This document shows, piece after piece, positions 1 through 9,582 of a stretch of 64,000 nt of DNA (positions within the stretch are counted from its first letter, which is position 1; each line of letters begins with the position of its first letter). The translations under genes were made by a program, and so were the position numbers. Source of the stretch: Bacillus sp. MM2020_4 (GTDB lineage Bacteria > Bacillota > Bacilli > Bacillales > Cytobacillaceae); NCBI RefSeq assembly GCF_011250555.1, contig NZ_JAANMZ010000002.1, forward strand, positions 186,001 to 250,000, read 5' to 3'. A model generated the notes under the pieces. That model was not told where the DNA came from. It was given only the letters and a program-made list of their open reading frames with translations, and searched no databases.

Positions 1-179
1 TTAATATCAGCGTTAATCGACAGCAAGCGAGGAAAATTGCCGAATACTTAAAAGGTAAAAATGTAAATATTTTTGATGCCAAGGAACGCGCGCAAATTGT
101 TAAACAAATCGCCAAAGCGGCTGGACCGGAAACGGCACGAGAGGTCAACAAATTATTTATGCAGTTTACAAAGCAGTAA
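1..179 (+). CDS. yqfT: DUF2624 family protein (YqfT-like), 3' end only
   Basis: The 5' part lies before the window; the visible frame begins at base 3 and ends with TAA at 177-179, giving 58 C-terminal residues. The tail, with the pattern I-F-[DN]-x-[KE]-E-R then A-x-E-V-x-K-L-F-x-Q-F-T-K, resembles the small DUF2624/YqfT proteins encoded beside nfo in Bacillus. Its function is unknown. It converges on nfo and shares a terminator with it. Assignment rests on remembered family pattern plus neighbourhood. Confidence 0.6.
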   Translation, partial: NISVNRQQARKIAEYLKGKNVNIFDAKERAQIVKQIAKAAGPETAREVNKLFMQFTKQ

Positions 180-205
180 GAAGCTGTGCACTGGCACAGC
201 TTCTT
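178..205. terminator. Bidirectional terminator between yqfT and nfo
   Basis: A perfect 12-bp stem (AAGAAGCTGTGC with its complement) around a 4-base loop overlaps the yqfT stop codon. A T-rich flank follows on the plus side. It sits between two convergent genes. Confidence 0.75.
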
Positions 206-208
206 ACT

Positions 209-1102
209 TTAGGATTGCATAATTAGATCCAGTAAATTATCATTAAACTTCTGCTCGCGAAGCATTTCTATTTCATATTTATAGGGTGCCTTTTTGTTGT
301 TCTTATCCTCACCGACATATGGCGTTTCTAGTATTTTAGGCACTTCCATTAGTTGTGGATGATGCACGATATAGTTAAGCGTCTTAAAGCCAATATGACC
401 AAACCCGATATTTTCGTGCCGGTCTTTTCTCATCCCAATGTCGTTTTTACTATCATTGATATGGAGCACTTTCAATTTATCAAGACCAATAATTTTGTCA
501 AACTCATTTAAAACGCCGTCAAAGTCCTCAACAAGGTTGTAGCCGGCGTCATGAGTATGACAGGTATCAAAGCAAATTGATAGCTTGTCACTATAGTTGA
601 CCCCATCAATAATCATCGCTAATTCCTCAAATGACTTCCCACATTCGGAACCTTTACCTGCCATTGTTTCTAAAGCAATTTGGACCTTCTCCTTACCTGT
701 TAATACTTCATTTAAGCCTTCAATAATCTTCTTGATCCCCGCCTCTGTACCAGCGCCCACATGTGCACCAGGATGGAGAACAATTTGCCCAGCCCCAATG
801 GCCTCCGTTCTTTCAATCTCACTGCGAAGGAACCTTACACCTAATTCAAACGTGTCTGGATTAGTGGTGTTGCCAATATTAATGATGTAGGGAGCGTGCA
901 CCACAATTTCTGAAATCCCGTTTGCCTCCATATGTTTACGCCCTGCTTCAATGTTAAGGTCTTCAATCTTCTTTCTTCTTGTGTTTTGCGGTGCTCCTGT
1001 ATAGACCATAAACGTATTGGCACCATATGAGACTGCTTCTTCACTTGCAGCCAGCAGCATATTCTTACCGCTCATCGAAACGTGTGAGCCAATTTTTAAC
1101 AT
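209..1102 (-). CDS. nfo: Endonuclease IV (AP endonuclease)
   Basis: Zinc-dependent apurinic/apyrimidinic endonuclease of base-excision repair; it cuts the backbone 5' of abasic sites. At 297 residues it is full length for the family. The trinuclear-zinc ligands are visible: H69 in VHAPYIIN, H110 in LHPGAHVG, E145 in ALETMAG, D179 and H182 in [10 protein letters not shown]214-type in LHINDSK, and [12 protein letters not shown] with a C-terminal ETP. The ATG is preceded by a GGGAG site. In Bacillus, Nfo repairs germinating-spore DNA. It lies just downstream of cshB, as in B. subtilis. Confidence 0.97.
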   Translation of the reverse strand: MLKIGSHVSMSGKNMLLAASEEAVSYGANTFMVYTGAPQNTRRKKIEDLNIEAGRKHMEANGISEIVVHAPYIINIGNTTNPDTFELGVRFLRSEIERTEAIGAGQIVLHPGAHVGAGTEAGIKKIIEGLNEVLTGKEKVQIALETMAGKGSECGKSFEELAMIIDGVNYSDKLSICFDTCHTHDAGYNLVEDFDGVLNEFDKIIGLDKLKVLHINDSKNDIGMRKDRHENIGFGHIGFKTLNYIVHHPQLMEVPKILETPYVGEDKNNKKAPYKYEIEMLREQKFNDNLLDLIMQS

Positions 1103-1124
1103 TCTTTACTCTCCCATCACCCAT

Positions 1125-2441
1125 TTATTTTTTTTTCTGCTCGATTTTTCTAACCCGTTTTTTTATTTTATCCATTTCCCATTGCATTTTCTTTTTATAG
1201 CCTGGTTTTACTTTCTGGGGCTTCTTTACCAGCGATTTGGCTTTTTTATCAGCCACATCCTCTTTTCTTACTCTTGTTTTTCGCTTATTTCGTTCATCCG
1301 TTTCAACCATTTCGCCATTTTTTAGATCGACGTATTTAAACTGAATTCCCATTTTTTCTAGGCGATTTAATGCATCCTCATCAGAACTTTCGTAAACCGT
1401 AAGAGCAATCCCTGATTTTCCTGCTCTTGCAGTCCTACCTACCCGATGAATATAGAAATCTAAATCAGTTGGAAGTTCATAGTTAATAACATGGCTGACT
1501 CCCTCAATGTCAATTCCTCTTGAAGCAAGATCAGTAGCGACGATATATTGGTACTCTAAATCTTGAATTTGCTTCATCATTTTTTTACGTTCACGCGGAT
1601 TTAAATCACCATGTACACGGCCAACTTTCAAGCCCTTCTCATTTAAAAAGTAGGCAACTTCTTCAGCCTTCTTTTTTGTATTCGTAAAAACAATCGCTAA
1701 ATAGGGATTATAAGTAAGCAAAGCGTCATGAACAAGCTGTTTTTTACTGCGATGCCTCGATGGCAGCAGATAATGATCTAAATTTTCAGCTGCTTTTTGT
1801 TTTGATTCAATCTGTATCGTCTTTGGATTTTCCATATATTTTTTAAGAAAAGGCTTTAGTTTCTCAGGGATTGTGGCAGAAAAGACTAACATTTGCAGGT
1901 TCTCCGGCATCTTAGCCGCTACCTGATCAACATCCTCAATGAATCCCATATCGAGCATCATATCAGCCTCATCCACAACCAGAATACTTGATGTATGAAC
2001 GAAAAGTGCCTTTTCAATCATCAGATCTTTAATTCTACCTGGGGTACCCACAACAATGTGTGGCTGTACCTTCAATTTTTCAATGGTACGCTGCTTATCC
2101 GTTCCACCAATATAACATCTCGTCATGATTGAGCTATCTGGGCTGCAATGCTCGGTAATTTTTATGATTTGTTGATAGATTTGTGTTGCTAATTCCCTTG
2201 TCGGTGCAGTAATAACGGCTTGAACCTCTTGACGCTTCGGATCAATTTTTTCGAGAATCGGTAACGCATAAGCAAATGTTTTTCCTGTTCCCGTTTGCGA
2301 TTGACCAATCGCACTTTCCCCTTTTAATACTAATGGTATCATCCGCTCCTGAATTTCAGTCGGCTTGAAAAATCCAAACTGATTCAGGGATTCTATAATA
2401 AACGGCTGAAATGTAAAACGTTTAAATTGATTTTCATTCAT
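1125..2441 (-). CDS. cshB: DEAD-box RNA helicase CshB
   Basis: ATP-dependent RNA helicase linked to cold adaptation and RNA turnover. All core motifs are present: a Q motif near residues 10-30, motif I (QTGTGKT), PTRELA, the DEAD box in VVDEADMML, SAT, and the motif VI HRVGRTAR. The last 70 or so residues form a Lys/Arg-rich tail, typical of RNA-contacting extensions in this subfamily. The ATG follows an AAGGAGC site. Its position next to nfo and yqfQ matches B. subtilis cshB (yqfR), which supports this choice over cshA or deaD. Confidence 0.93.
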   Translation of the reverse strand: MNENQFKRFTFQPFIIESLNQFGFFKPTEIQERMIPLVLKGESAIGQSQTGTGKTFAYALPILEKIDPKRQEVQAVITAPTRELATQIYQQIIKITEHCSPDSSIMTRCYIGGTDKQRTIEKLKVQPHIVVGTPGRIKDLMIEKALFVHTSSILVVDEADMMLDMGFIEDVDQVAAKMPENLQMLVFSATIPEKLKPFLKKYMENPKTIQIESKQKAAENLDHYLLPSRHRSKKQLVHDALLTYNPYLAIVFTNTKKKAEEVAYFLNEKGLKVGRVHGDLNPRERKKMMKQIQDLEYQYIVATDLASRGIDIEGVSHVINYELPTDLDFYIHRVGRTARAGKSGIALTVYESSDEDALNRLEKMGIQFKYVDLKNGEMVETDERNKRKTRVRKEDVADKKAKSLVKKPQKVKPGYKKKMQWEMDKIKKRVRKIEQKKK

Positions 2442-2640
2442 ATAATTGCTCCTTATTTTAAAAGTAATATAAATACGATGGAGTAGTTTTCTTCCCTTAA
2501 TTAGAGTGTCGTGCTTTCCATCCTGTAATTATAGTCAAATTTCGCCTAAATAACCAGCTAACTATTCTTTTATTCCCATCTTTTACGTTTCCCTCACTTT
2601 TTAACACGAAATTTATTTTTTCCTTGTGTGGAATACCTAA

Positions 2641-2667
2641 ACCAAATTAGGTTGCCTGCATATTTTA
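2641..2667 (+). promoter_or_regulatory. Candidate sigma-K/sigma-E type promoter for yqfQ/vrrA
   Basis: ACC (2641-2643), 15 bases, then CATATTTTA (2659-2667) fits the mother-cell pattern AC ... CATAnnnTA. It lies 35 bases before the yqfQ ATG. These motifs are short and degenerate, so this is a suggestion only. Confidence 0.35.
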
Positions 2668-2701
2668 AAGTAGGAAGAAAATGTGAAAGGAGGGCATCCG
2701 A

Positions 2702-3394
2702 ATGCTACCAAGACCAAGAATGCCCATGAACGGCGGAATGGGAAGGGGACCCGGTCTTTTCGGAGGAGGAAATCCAATGATGGGGCCTGGAGGAAATCCA
2801 TTTGGCGGAAGAGGTCCGATGATGAGACCGCCGGCTGGACCATTTGGCGGTGGAAACCAAATGATGCGGGCAATGGCAGGAACCTCACAAATGAACAGAG
2901 GCGGCGGCGGGTTACTTTCGAAACTTCTTGGAAGAGGAACTGGGGCCGGCGGATCAGGTGGGCTAATGGGGTTACCTGGAGCAAGCAGAGCAGCAGGTGG
3001 CGGTGGTGGGTTACTACAATCCTTGAGTAATCCGGCCGGATTATCTGGAATTTTAAATAATACCCAAAATGTATTAAAGACAGCCCAGTCTATTGGCCCG
3101 ATGATTCAGCAATATGGTCCAATGGTAAAAAATCTCCCCGCTATGTGGAAAATTTATCGCGGCTTCAAAAATGCTTCAAAAACCACGGATACAGCTTCAG
3201 AAGAATCGAGCAAGAAGAAAGAAGCAGTCATGGAAGAATCTTCGAGCATGGAAGAACCAACCCAAATTAGGACATCAAATAACACAACGAGCAGAAAGAA
3301 AAGTCAAAAACCTCTTTCAGAAAATAGAAAGCAAGTTTCTCAAAAAAGAAGCAAAACTCAAAAGGGAAGTTCCGTACCAAAAATGTATATATAG
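2702..3394 (+). CDS. yqfQ: VrrA/YqfQ family low-complexity protein
   Basis: A 230-residue protein whose first 110 residues are Gly/Met/Pro-rich, with repeats of the type GGGN[PQ]MM and FGG[GR]. A more ordinary helical stretch (about 115-160, LSGILNNTQNVLKTAQ onward) and a Ser/Lys/Arg-rich tail follow. This matches the VrrA/YqfQ family, whose B. anthracis member contains the variable-number repeat used for strain typing. Function is unknown; a spore-associated role is inferred from the candidate upstream promoter. An AAAGGAGGG site 8 bases upstream fixes the ATG. The G-rich repeats also create long spurious frames on both strands. Confidence 0.8.
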   Translation: MLPRPRMPMNGGMGRGPGLFGGGNPMMGPGGNPFGGRGPMMRPPAGPFGGGNQMMRAMAGTSQMNRGGGGLLSKLLGRGTGAGGSGGLMGLPGASRAAGGGGGLLQSLSNPAGLSGILNNTQNVLKTAQSIGPMIQQYGPMVKNLPAMWKIYRGFKNASKTTDTASEESSKKKEAVMEESSSMEEPTQIRTSNNTTSRKKSQKPLSENRKQVSQKRSKTQKGSSVPKMYI

Positions 3395-3398
3395 TTTA

Positions 3399-3437
3399 AA
3401 AACCGCTGTGGGTATGAATTGACCCGCAGCAGTTTTT
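3399..3437 (+). terminator. Terminator of yqfQ/vrrA
   Basis: An interrupted stem (AAAC, GCTG, GGGT pairing with ACCC, CAGC, GTTT) around an 8-base loop is followed by a T run. It begins four bases after the yqfQ stop. Confidence 0.75.
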
Positions 3438-3458
3438 GATAAAAGGAAAATTGTATCT

Positions 3459-3487
3459 TTGTAATATATCTATTAGTTTTATATAAT
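3459..3487 (+). promoter_or_regulatory. Sigma-A type promoter for ispH
   Basis: TTGTAA (3459-3464), a 17-base spacer and a perfect TATAAT (3482-3487) lie about 47 bases before the ispH ATG. Confidence 0.65.
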
Positions 3488-3533
3488 AATACATAGTTTA
3501 GTAATTCATGTCTTTTTTAGGAGGACTTCATAT

Positions 3534-4481
3534 ATGCAAATTATCAAAATTTCACCACGTGGCTACTGTTATGGGGTTGTGGATGCAATGGTCATCGCCA
3601 GAAATGCAGCATTAGACAAAACGCTGCCTCGTCCAATCTACATTTTAGGTATGATTGTTCATAATAAACATGTTACCGATGCCTTTGAAGAAGAGGGAAT
3701 TATTACCCTTGACGGAAAAAATCGCAAAGATATTCTTGATCAGGTCGATTCAGGTACGGTGATTTTCACTGCCCACGGGATTTCCCCTGAGGTACGGGAG
3801 CTTGCAAAAACAAAAGGTCTTGTAACAATTGATGCGACATGCCCTGATGTCACACGGACGCATGACTTGATTGAAGAAAAAACAAAAGAAGGATACCACG
3901 TCATTTATATTGGAAAGAAAGGGCATCCAGAGCCGGAGGGCGCTGTCGGGGTAGCTCCAGATCTGGTTTATCTTGTTGAAACCCCTAGTGATGTCGAAGC
4001 CTTAACAGTTGAAAGTGACAAACTCATTGTTACCAATCAAACAACTATGAGTCAATGGGATGTTGCTGATACCATGAAAAAGGTGCAGGAAAAATATCCT
4101 CATGTCGAAGTGTATAATGAAATTTGCCATGCCACCCAAATACGTCAAGAAGCAGTTGCCGAGCAAGCTACGGAGGCGGATGTAACAATTGTTGTGGGTG
4201 ATCCGATGAGTAATAACTCCAATCGTTTAGCACAAGTTTCAGAGGAAATTGCTGGAACGAAGGCATATCGTATCGCCGATATTACCGAATTGGAAATTGA
4301 GTGGATTAAAGATGCCAAAAATGTTGCAGTAACATCTGGTGCATCCACACCCACTCCAATCACAAAAGAAGTGATTACCTTCCTTGAACAATTCGATCCA
4401 AACAACGAAGCAACATGGGAACGGAGAAAAAAGGTACAGCTGAGCAGAATACTACCTAAAGTGAAAAAGACTGAAGGTTAA
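3534..4481 (+). CDS. ispH: 4-hydroxy-3-methylbut-2-enyl diphosphate reductase
   Basis: Last enzyme of the MEP isoprenoid pathway, converting HMBPP to IPP and DMAPP with a [4Fe-4S] cluster. The three cluster cysteines are visible as C12 (PRGYCYGV), C103 (DATCPDV) and C198 (NEICHAT). The substrate-binding histidines (HNKHV, TAHGIS) and the SNNSNRL motif are also present. At 315 residues it is full length. An AGGAGG site precedes the ATG. It appears to be monocistronic, between its own promoter and a bidirectional terminator. Confidence 0.97.
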   Translation: MQIIKISPRGYCYGVVDAMVIARNAALDKTLPRPIYILGMIVHNKHVTDAFEEEGIITLDGKNRKDILDQVDSGTVIFTAHGISPEVRELAKTKGLVTIDATCPDVTRTHDLIEEKTKEGYHVIYIGKKGHPEPEGAVGVAPDLVYLVETPSDVEALTVESDKLIVTNQTTMSQWDVADTMKKVQEKYPHVEVYNEICHATQIRQEAVAEQATEADVTIVVGDPMSNNSNRLAQVSEEIAGTKAYRIADITELEIEWIKDAKNVAVTSGASTPTPITKEVITFLEQFDPNNEATWERRKKVQLSRILPKVKKTEG

Positions 4482-4486
4482 TAACA

Positions 4487-4519
4487 ATAGAACCGCTCTC
4501 ATAGTGAGAGCGGTTCTAT
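4487..4519. terminator. Bidirectional terminator between ispH and yqfO
   Basis: A perfect 14-bp stem (ATAGAACCGCTCTC with its complement) around a 5-base loop separates the convergent genes ispH and yqfO. Confidence 0.85.
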
Positions 4520-4524
4520 TTCAT

Positions 4525-5640
4525 TTACATAAATTGAAATGGATCAGTGTTTACCACAGAAGGGAAAATTTCTACATCATACCCTTTCTCCGAACACAGT
4601 TTTTGTAACACAACGGTAAGTCCCTTTTTCATGACCTTTTCGACATTATGACCCGGATCAATCATGTTTAAGCCCTGCATCATCGCGTCGTGAGCAGTGT
4701 GATAATAAATATCTCCTGTAACATACACATCTGCCCCTTTATACTTAGCATTCATAAAGTATTTATTGCCATCCCCGCCCAGCACAGCCACCTTCTTAAT
4801 CTTAGCGGACAAATCTCCAACGACACGTACCGTATTAACCTCTAGTGCTGTTTTTACCCTTTCCGCAAATTCGCCAAGAGTCATTTCATTGACTTTTCCG
4901 ATTCTGCCAATGCCCAGTGCCTCACCTGTATTATCGAGCGGGTAGACATCATAGGCAACCTCTTCATAAGGATGAGCTTTTATCATAGCTGTAATGGTCT
5001 TCTTTAATAATGGCTCCGGAATAATGGTCTCAATCCGAACTTCATCTACTTCCTCAAGGTTGCCAGCCTGCCCTATGAAAGGATTTGTTTGATCCCCAGG
5101 TACAAACCTGCCTGTTCCATCAGCCGAAAAAGAACAATGACTGTAATTACCGATAAAACCTGCCCCAGCATTACCAAGAACCTGTCTAATCTCTTCTGCG
5201 TGGCTAGCAGGGACAAAAACAACTAGTTTCTTAAGCTTTGTTTCATATGTAGGGACAAGGACCTCTGCACCTTCTAACCCTATTGCATCTGCTAAAAGAT
5301 CATTAACCCCGCCCTTTGCTACATCAAGGTTTGTATGTGCTGCATAAACAGCAATGTCATGTTTTAATAATTTCTCAATCATCCTCCCCTGTACTGAATC
5401 AGTCAATACATTTTTAAGAGGGCGATATATGATAGGGTGGTGGGCAATGATGAGTTGAACATTCTTTTCAATCGCCTCATCAATCACATTTTCGAGGACA
5501 TCGAGGGCAATCATCATCCGCTCAACCTTTTGATTCAGTCGGCCAATTTGCAGTCCAACCTTGTCGCCCTCCATTGCAAGCCCTTTTGGCGAAAACTGTT
5601 CGAATAGTTGGATGATTTCATGCCCATTAGGATTCTTCAA
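4525..5640 (-). CDS. yqfO: Nif3-like dinuclear metal centre protein YqfO
   Basis: Nif3/GTP cyclohydrolase I type 2 family, 371 residues. The metal-binding halves flank a central PII-like insert (about 130-235, containing NAGAGFIGNYSHCSF and KAHPYEEVAYD). Ligand motifs include AHHPIIY near the N-terminus, HTNLD, and VTGDIYYHTAHDA with the late DPGH. The family's biological role is unsettled. Its start overlaps the end of trmK by 14 bases, so the pair is probably co-translated. Confidence 0.92.
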   Translation of the reverse strand: MKNPNGHEIIQLFEQFSPKGLAMEGDKVGLQIGRLNQKVERMMIALDVLENVIDEAIEKNVQLIIAHHPIIYRPLKNVLTDSVQGRMIEKLLKHDIAVYAAHTNLDVAKGGVNDLLADAIGLEGAEVLVPTYETKLKKLVVFVPASHAEEIRQVLGNAGAGFIGNYSHCSFSADGTGRFVPGDQTNPFIGQAGNLEEVDEVRIETIIPEPLLKKTITAMIKAHPYEEVAYDVYPLDNTGEALGIGRIGKVNEMTLGEFAERVKTALEVNTVRVVGDLSAKIKKVAVLGGDGNKYFMNAKYKGADVYVTGDIYYHTAHDAMMQGLNMIDPGHNVEKVMKKGLTVVLQKLCSEKGYDVEIFPSVVNTDPFQFM

Positions 5641-6358
5641 TTCGGATTGCCTCCTCTACAAGTCTCATTTTATGTAACAGCTCCTGTTTCTTTGCAATTG
5701 TTTCTGGGGTCTGAACGGCGCCTTCAAGCTGATGATAAATTCGCTGCCAATTTCTCTTCTCATTCATCCATTTTTTCATAAATACGGAATGGTTCTCTTT
5801 CACAAGGTATGGTCCTAACAATAAGCCTTCTTCTAATCGTTGACCATAAGGTTCCAACGAGTCAAAGGCGTCTCTTCCTTTTTCCGCCACTAGTACTTCA
5901 TAGATTTTCCCATCTTCTTCGATCATTTCTTCAGCCACCAGTTTCCAGCAATTATCTACTAACCATTGGCGAATAGAAATAGCACTAATATTAGGTTGTA
6001 AAATCAGCCTCTTCACAGAACCCAACTTGTCTTTTCCATTTTCTAAAATACTCGCTATAAGCGCCCCACCCATCCCGGCGATCGTTACATATTCTACTTC
6101 TCCAGGCTCAACAACCTCAAGTCCATTTCCTAGCCGAACGGAAATGATCTCAGATAATCCTTCCGCTGAGACGTTTCCTTTAGCCGATTGATAGGGACCA
6201 ACAGCCACCTCTCCGGCTACTGCAAATGAAATACCCGTATTCTTCGCTAAATAACATGGTAAATAAGCATGATCCGATCCGATATCAACTAATTTTGCAT
6301 CCTGAGGAACATATTTTGCAACCGTTGCTAACCTGTTTGATAATTTATCAGAATTCAC
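5627..6358 (-). CDS. trmK: tRNA (adenine22-N1)-methyltransferase
   Basis: SAM-dependent enzyme methylating N1 of A22 in tRNA. The Rossmann core reads VDIGSDHAYLP (motif I) and later TIAGMGGALI, with ILQPN in the catalytic region. The C-terminus is a coiled helical domain. The frame can be extended to a TTG at 6379, but homology to B. subtilis TrmK begins at the GTG codon 6356-6358 (V-N-S-D-K-L-S), so that start is given; no strong ribosome site decides it. Operon with yqfO. Confidence 0.9.
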   Translation of the reverse strand: MNSDKLSNRLATVAKYVPQDAKLVDIGSDHAYLPCYLAKNTGISFAVAGEVAVGPYQSAKGNVSAEGLSEIISVRLGNGLEVVEPGEVEYVTIAGMGGALIASILENGKDKLGSVKRLILQPNISAISIRQWLVDNCWKLVAEEMIEEDGKIYEVLVAEKGRDAFDSLEPYGQRLEEGLLLGPYLVKENHSVFMKKWMNEKRNWQRIYHQLEGAVQTPETIAKKQELLHKMRLVEEAIRIEES

Positions 6359-6449
6359 AAGAACACCACACTTTTTCAACTTATATATGTACAGTATAAA
6401 AAAGACCCTTTACAGATGCAAAGGATCTTTGGATAAAACAATATAACGA

Positions 6450-6815
6450 TTACTTAATTTTTGAAACCCAATCTGCCATTGCGTCCACTTGTTCTGCTGG
6501 TACAAGACCTTTAGGCATTCCGGTTCCTTTACCATTATTAAGAATGTCCTTGACTTCGTCTTTTGATAAACCAGTATTTTTTAATGCAGGACCCACAACG
6601 CCTTGGTATTGATCACCATGGCAGCCGATACAAGTAGATTTATAAATATCTTCTGGATTAGATGCGGCAACTTCTGTTTTCTCGCCGCCTTTTCCTTCGC
6701 CATTATCTTTGGCGACTTCCTTCATATCACCAAGGCCTTTGAACGAAAGGATAAATACAAGTACAATACCAAAAACAAAGATGACGATGTACGGAATAAC
6801 CGGATTTTTCTTCAT
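6450..6815 (-). CDS. cccA: Membrane-anchored cytochrome c-550
   Basis: Small electron-transfer haemoprotein held outside the membrane by an N-terminal helix (about residues 7-26). A charged linker leads into a class I cytochrome c domain. The haem-attachment motif C62-x-x-C65-H66 and a likely axial ligand M100 (GTGMPKG) are visible. At 121 residues it matches B. subtilis CccA, and it keeps the trmK-cccA-sigA order except for the acyl-CoA dehydrogenase described next. Confidence 0.94.
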   Translation of the reverse strand: MKKNPVIPYIVIFVFGIVLVFILSFKGLGDMKEVAKDNGEGKGGEKTEVAASNPEDIYKSTCIGCHGDQYQGVVGPALKNTGLSKDEVKDILNNGKGTGMPKGLVPAEQVDAMADWVSKIK

Positions 6816-6948
6816 GATACTACCTCCCTTATGTACGTAAGCTGATAAATAATTATTCGTCTACAAACAACTACTATTTTACTTGAAAATCAACAGAAGG
6901 AAAAGCCCTAAACTTATTTTATTACTATAATCTTTATAAAAAAGAAAA

Positions 6949-6983
6949 AAAGAGGCTCAATTAAGTCTTGTGACAGCCTCTTT
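6949..6983 (-). terminator. Terminator downstream of the acyl-CoA dehydrogenase
   Basis: Stem AAAGAGGCT/AGCCTCTTT with a T-rich tail on the minus-strand transcript, 20 bases after the acyl-CoA dehydrogenase stop. Confidence 0.75.
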
Positions 6984-7004
6984 GTATCTTTCCCTATTTT
7001 TTTA

Positions 7005-8144
7005 TTAACAACCAATTAATCGTGAAATAACCATTCTTTGTACTTCCGATGTTCCCTCCCCAATTTCAAGGAGCTTGGCATCACGCATCATTCGCTCGAC
7101 ATGATATTCCTTCATATAGCCGTATCCTCCATGGATTTGGACCGCTTGATCGGTCACTTCCATACATATTTCCGAGGCATATAGTTTACACATTGCTGCT
7201 TCTTTTGAAAAATTTCTTCCATTATCTTTTAACCAAGCCGCTTTATAAACCATATTCCGCGCCAATTCAATTTTCATCGCCATATCCGCCAGTTTAAATT
7301 GAATCGCTTGAAAGGAGGAAATCGATTTACCGAATTGCTTCCTTTCCTTTGCATAGGCCAAGGCCTTTTCATAAGCCCCTTGGGCAATCCCTACAGCCAT
7401 CGCCCCAATTCCAATACGTCCACCATCAAGTGTAATTAAAAACTGTCTAAAGCCCTCTCCACGCTTTCCTAGAAGGTTTTCAGCAGGCACTCTTACATCC
7501 TCTAGGACAAGTTCCGTTGTATTCGAAGAATGTAAGCCCATTTTTTCATAATTATCGATAACGGTAAAACCTGATGCGGTGGTCGGGACGATAATGGCAC
7601 TAATCTCCTTTTTCCCGTTCCTTTCACCTGTCACAGCTGTTAAGGCTAAATGGCTGGCATAACTGGCATTGGTAATAAAACACTTATTTCCATTGATGAC
7701 AAACTCTCCATTTTCTTCTATTGCCGTTGTTCTTGTCCCACCTGCATCTGACCCGGCATTCGGTTCCGTTAATCCAAATGCACCAAATGAATCGCCCGTA
7801 CAAATAGGTGTTAAATATTTTTGTTTTTGCTCCTCTGTTCCAAACAGATAAAGTGGTGCCCCACCTAAAGAAATATGGGCTGAATAGGTGATTCCCGTTG
7901 ATCCGCATACTCGGCTTAATTCCTCGACAACAATAGCAAAACTAACCGTATCTGCCCCGCCTCCGCCATATTCTTCCGGAAAAGGGAGCCCCATTATCCC
8001 CATATCTGCCAGTTTCTTAAAGATCTCAACAGGAAATTGGTTTGTTCTATCACGTTCTAAAACACTAGGCGCCACTTCTTCATCACTAAACTGGCGTAAT
8101 GTTCGTCTAATCATTTCTTGTTCAGAAGTTAAATCAAAATTCAT
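7005..8144 (-). CDS. Acyl-CoA dehydrogenase
   Basis: FAD-dependent enzyme of fatty-acid or branched-chain acyl-CoA oxidation, 379 residues. The order is an N-terminal helical domain, a beta domain (FGLTEPNAGSDAGG, CFITNA), then a C-terminal helical domain with KERKQFGK, QIHGGYGY and EIGEGTSEVQR, whose first Glu of GEGT occupies the usual catalytic-base position. Substrate chain length cannot be read from sequence. Two in-frame ATGs exist; the second (8144) has the better spacing from the GGGGGG site. B. subtilis lacks a gene here. Confidence 0.9.
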   Translation of the reverse strand: MNFDLTSEQEMIRRTLRQFSDEEVAPSVLERDRTNQFPVEIFKKLADMGIMGLPFPEEYGGGGADTVSFAIVVEELSRVCGSTGITYSAHISLGGAPLYLFGTEEQKQKYLTPICTGDSFGAFGLTEPNAGSDAGGTRTTAIEENGEFVINGNKCFITNASYASHLALTAVTGERNGKKEISAIIVPTTASGFTVIDNYEKMGLHSSNTTELVLEDVRVPAENLLGKRGEGFRQFLITLDGGRIGIGAMAVGIAQGAYEKALAYAKERKQFGKSISSFQAIQFKLADMAMKIELARNMVYKAAWLKDNGRNFSKEAAMCKLYASEICMEVTDQAVQIHGGYGYMKEYHVERMMRDAKLLEIGEGTSEVQRMVISRLIGC

Positions 8145-8185
8145 ATTCATCCCCCCAGAGCAACATTGTATACGCTTTCTTTTCT

Positions 8186-8215
8186 ATTATAAGAGAAATT
8201 ATCCGAATTTCACAA
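8186..8215 (-). promoter_or_regulatory. Sigma-A type promoter for the acyl-CoA dehydrogenase
   Basis: On the minus strand TTGTGA, an 18-base spacer and TATAAT lie about 42 bases before the start codon. Confidence 0.5.
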
Positions 8216-8350
8216 CATTTAAAAATTTTTAAAATTTACTCCCCCTAGATCAATTACTCCTAAAAAAATTTCAAAAGGATATTTGCAAAATGAGAGACAA
8301 TTCAGTAAAATAAAGAAAATACAAGGAGTGAAAGTGCTTACAACACAAGC

Positions 8351-8388
8351 AAAAAAAATAGCCTACTTCTGTAGGAAGTAAACTATTT
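8351..8388 (-). terminator. Terminator of the dnaG-sigA operon
   Basis: Two-part stem (AAATAG...ACTTC/GAAGT...CTATTT) followed by eight T residues on the minus strand, just after the sigA stop. Confidence 0.75.
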
Positions 8389-8403
8389 TATAGTAAATTA
8401 ATT

Positions 8404-9537
8404 CTATTCTAAGAAATCTTTTAATCGTTTGCTGCGGCTAGGATGGCGTAACTTACGCAATGCCTTTGCCTCAATCTGGCGGATCCGCTCACGGGTTACA
8501 CCAAAAACCTTACCAACCTCTTCTAGAGTGCGAGTTCGGCCATCATCCAATCCAAAACGGAGACGGAGAACATTTTCTTCGCGGTCTGTTAAAGTATCAA
8601 GTACATCCTCGAGCTGTTCTTTTAATAATTCGTAAGCAGCATGCTCTGAAGGGGATGTTGCATCTTGATCTTCAATAAAATCTCCAAGGTGCGAATCGTC
8701 CTCTTCGCCAATAGGTGTTTCAAGTGATACAGGTTCTTGGGCAATTTTTAATATCTCCCTAACCTTATCAGGGGTTAAATCCATATCCTCACCAATTTCT
8801 TCCGGTGTTGGTTCACGGCCAAGATCTTGAAGTAGTTGACGCTGAACACGGATAAGCTTATTAATTGTTTCAACCATATGAACAGGAATCCGAATCGTTC
8901 TGGCCTGGTCAGCAATTGCACGAGTGATCGCTTGACGAATCCACCATGTAGCATAGGTACTGAATTTAAACCCTTTTCGGTAATCAAATTTCTCAACCGC
9001 TTTAATAAGACCCATATTACCTTCTTGAATAAGATCAAGAAATAGCATTCCACGGCCTACATAGCGTTTTGCAATGCTAACAACTAGACGGAGGTTGGCT
9101 TCGGCGAGACGGCGTTTTGCTTCCTCGTCACCTGCTTCAATCCGGTTTGCCAGCTTAATTTCTTCCTCAGCGGAAAGTAAGTCAACCCGGCCAATTTCTT
9201 TCAAGTACATGCGAACAGGATCATTAATCTTAACTCCCGGAGGAACGCTAAGATCGTTTAAATCAAATTCTTCATCATCTTCTTTAGCTAATTTCTTTAC
9301 ATCTGGATCCTCATCATTATCACCGACCAATTCGATTCCTTGATCGCCTAGAAATTCTAGAAACTCATCCATTTGCTCAGATTCTAATTCAAAATTAGCT
9401 AGCTTTTCCGCAATATCATCATAGGCAAGGACACCGATTTTTTTACCCAGCTCAGTTAACTGGTCTTTTGCTTGTTCAAGGGTTAACGTTAATTCGTTTT
9501 CAACCTCTTTTGAACGGGCTGATTTTTCAGCAGCCAT
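8404..9537 (-). CDS. sigA: Primary sigma factor RpoD/SigA
   Basis: Housekeeping sigma-70 factor. Region 1.1 is followed by a short acidic linker, region 1.2 ([11 protein letters not shown]), region 2 with the -10 binding helix ([13 protein letters not shown]), region 3, and region 4.2 with the -35 helix-turn-helix ([31 protein letters not shown]). The frame opens earlier, but the ATG at 9537 follows a GGAAGGAGTGG site and gives 377 residues, matching SigA length. It is downstream of dnaG in the macromolecular synthesis operon. Confidence 0.98.
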   Translation of the reverse strand: MAAEKSARSKEVENELTLTLEQAKDQLTELGKKIGVLAYDDIAEKLANFELESEQMDEFLEFLGDQGIELVGDNDEDPDVKKLAKEDDEEFDLNDLSVPPGVKINDPVRMYLKEIGRVDLLSAEEEIKLANRIEAGDEEAKRRLAEANLRLVVSIAKRYVGRGMLFLDLIQEGNMGLIKAVEKFDYRKGFKFSTYATWWIRQAITRAIADQARTIRIPVHMVETINKLIRVQRQLLQDLGREPTPEEIGEDMDLTPDKVREILKIAQEPVSLETPIGEEDDSHLGDFIEDQDATSPSEHAAYELLKEQLEDVLDTLTDREENVLRLRFGLDDGRTRTLEEVGKVFGVTRERIRQIEAKALRKLRHPSRSKRLKDFLE

Positions 9538-9582
9538 AAGGGGGTCCACTCCTTCCAGAATCAAAGACACTAAAAATGGAAT

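Noticed and set aside
2637..3030. Long frames on both strands (2637-2984 minus, 2683-3030 plus) over yqfQ/vrrA
   Set aside because: They are by-products of the G-rich repeats; the frame at 2702 has the ribosome site and the family match.
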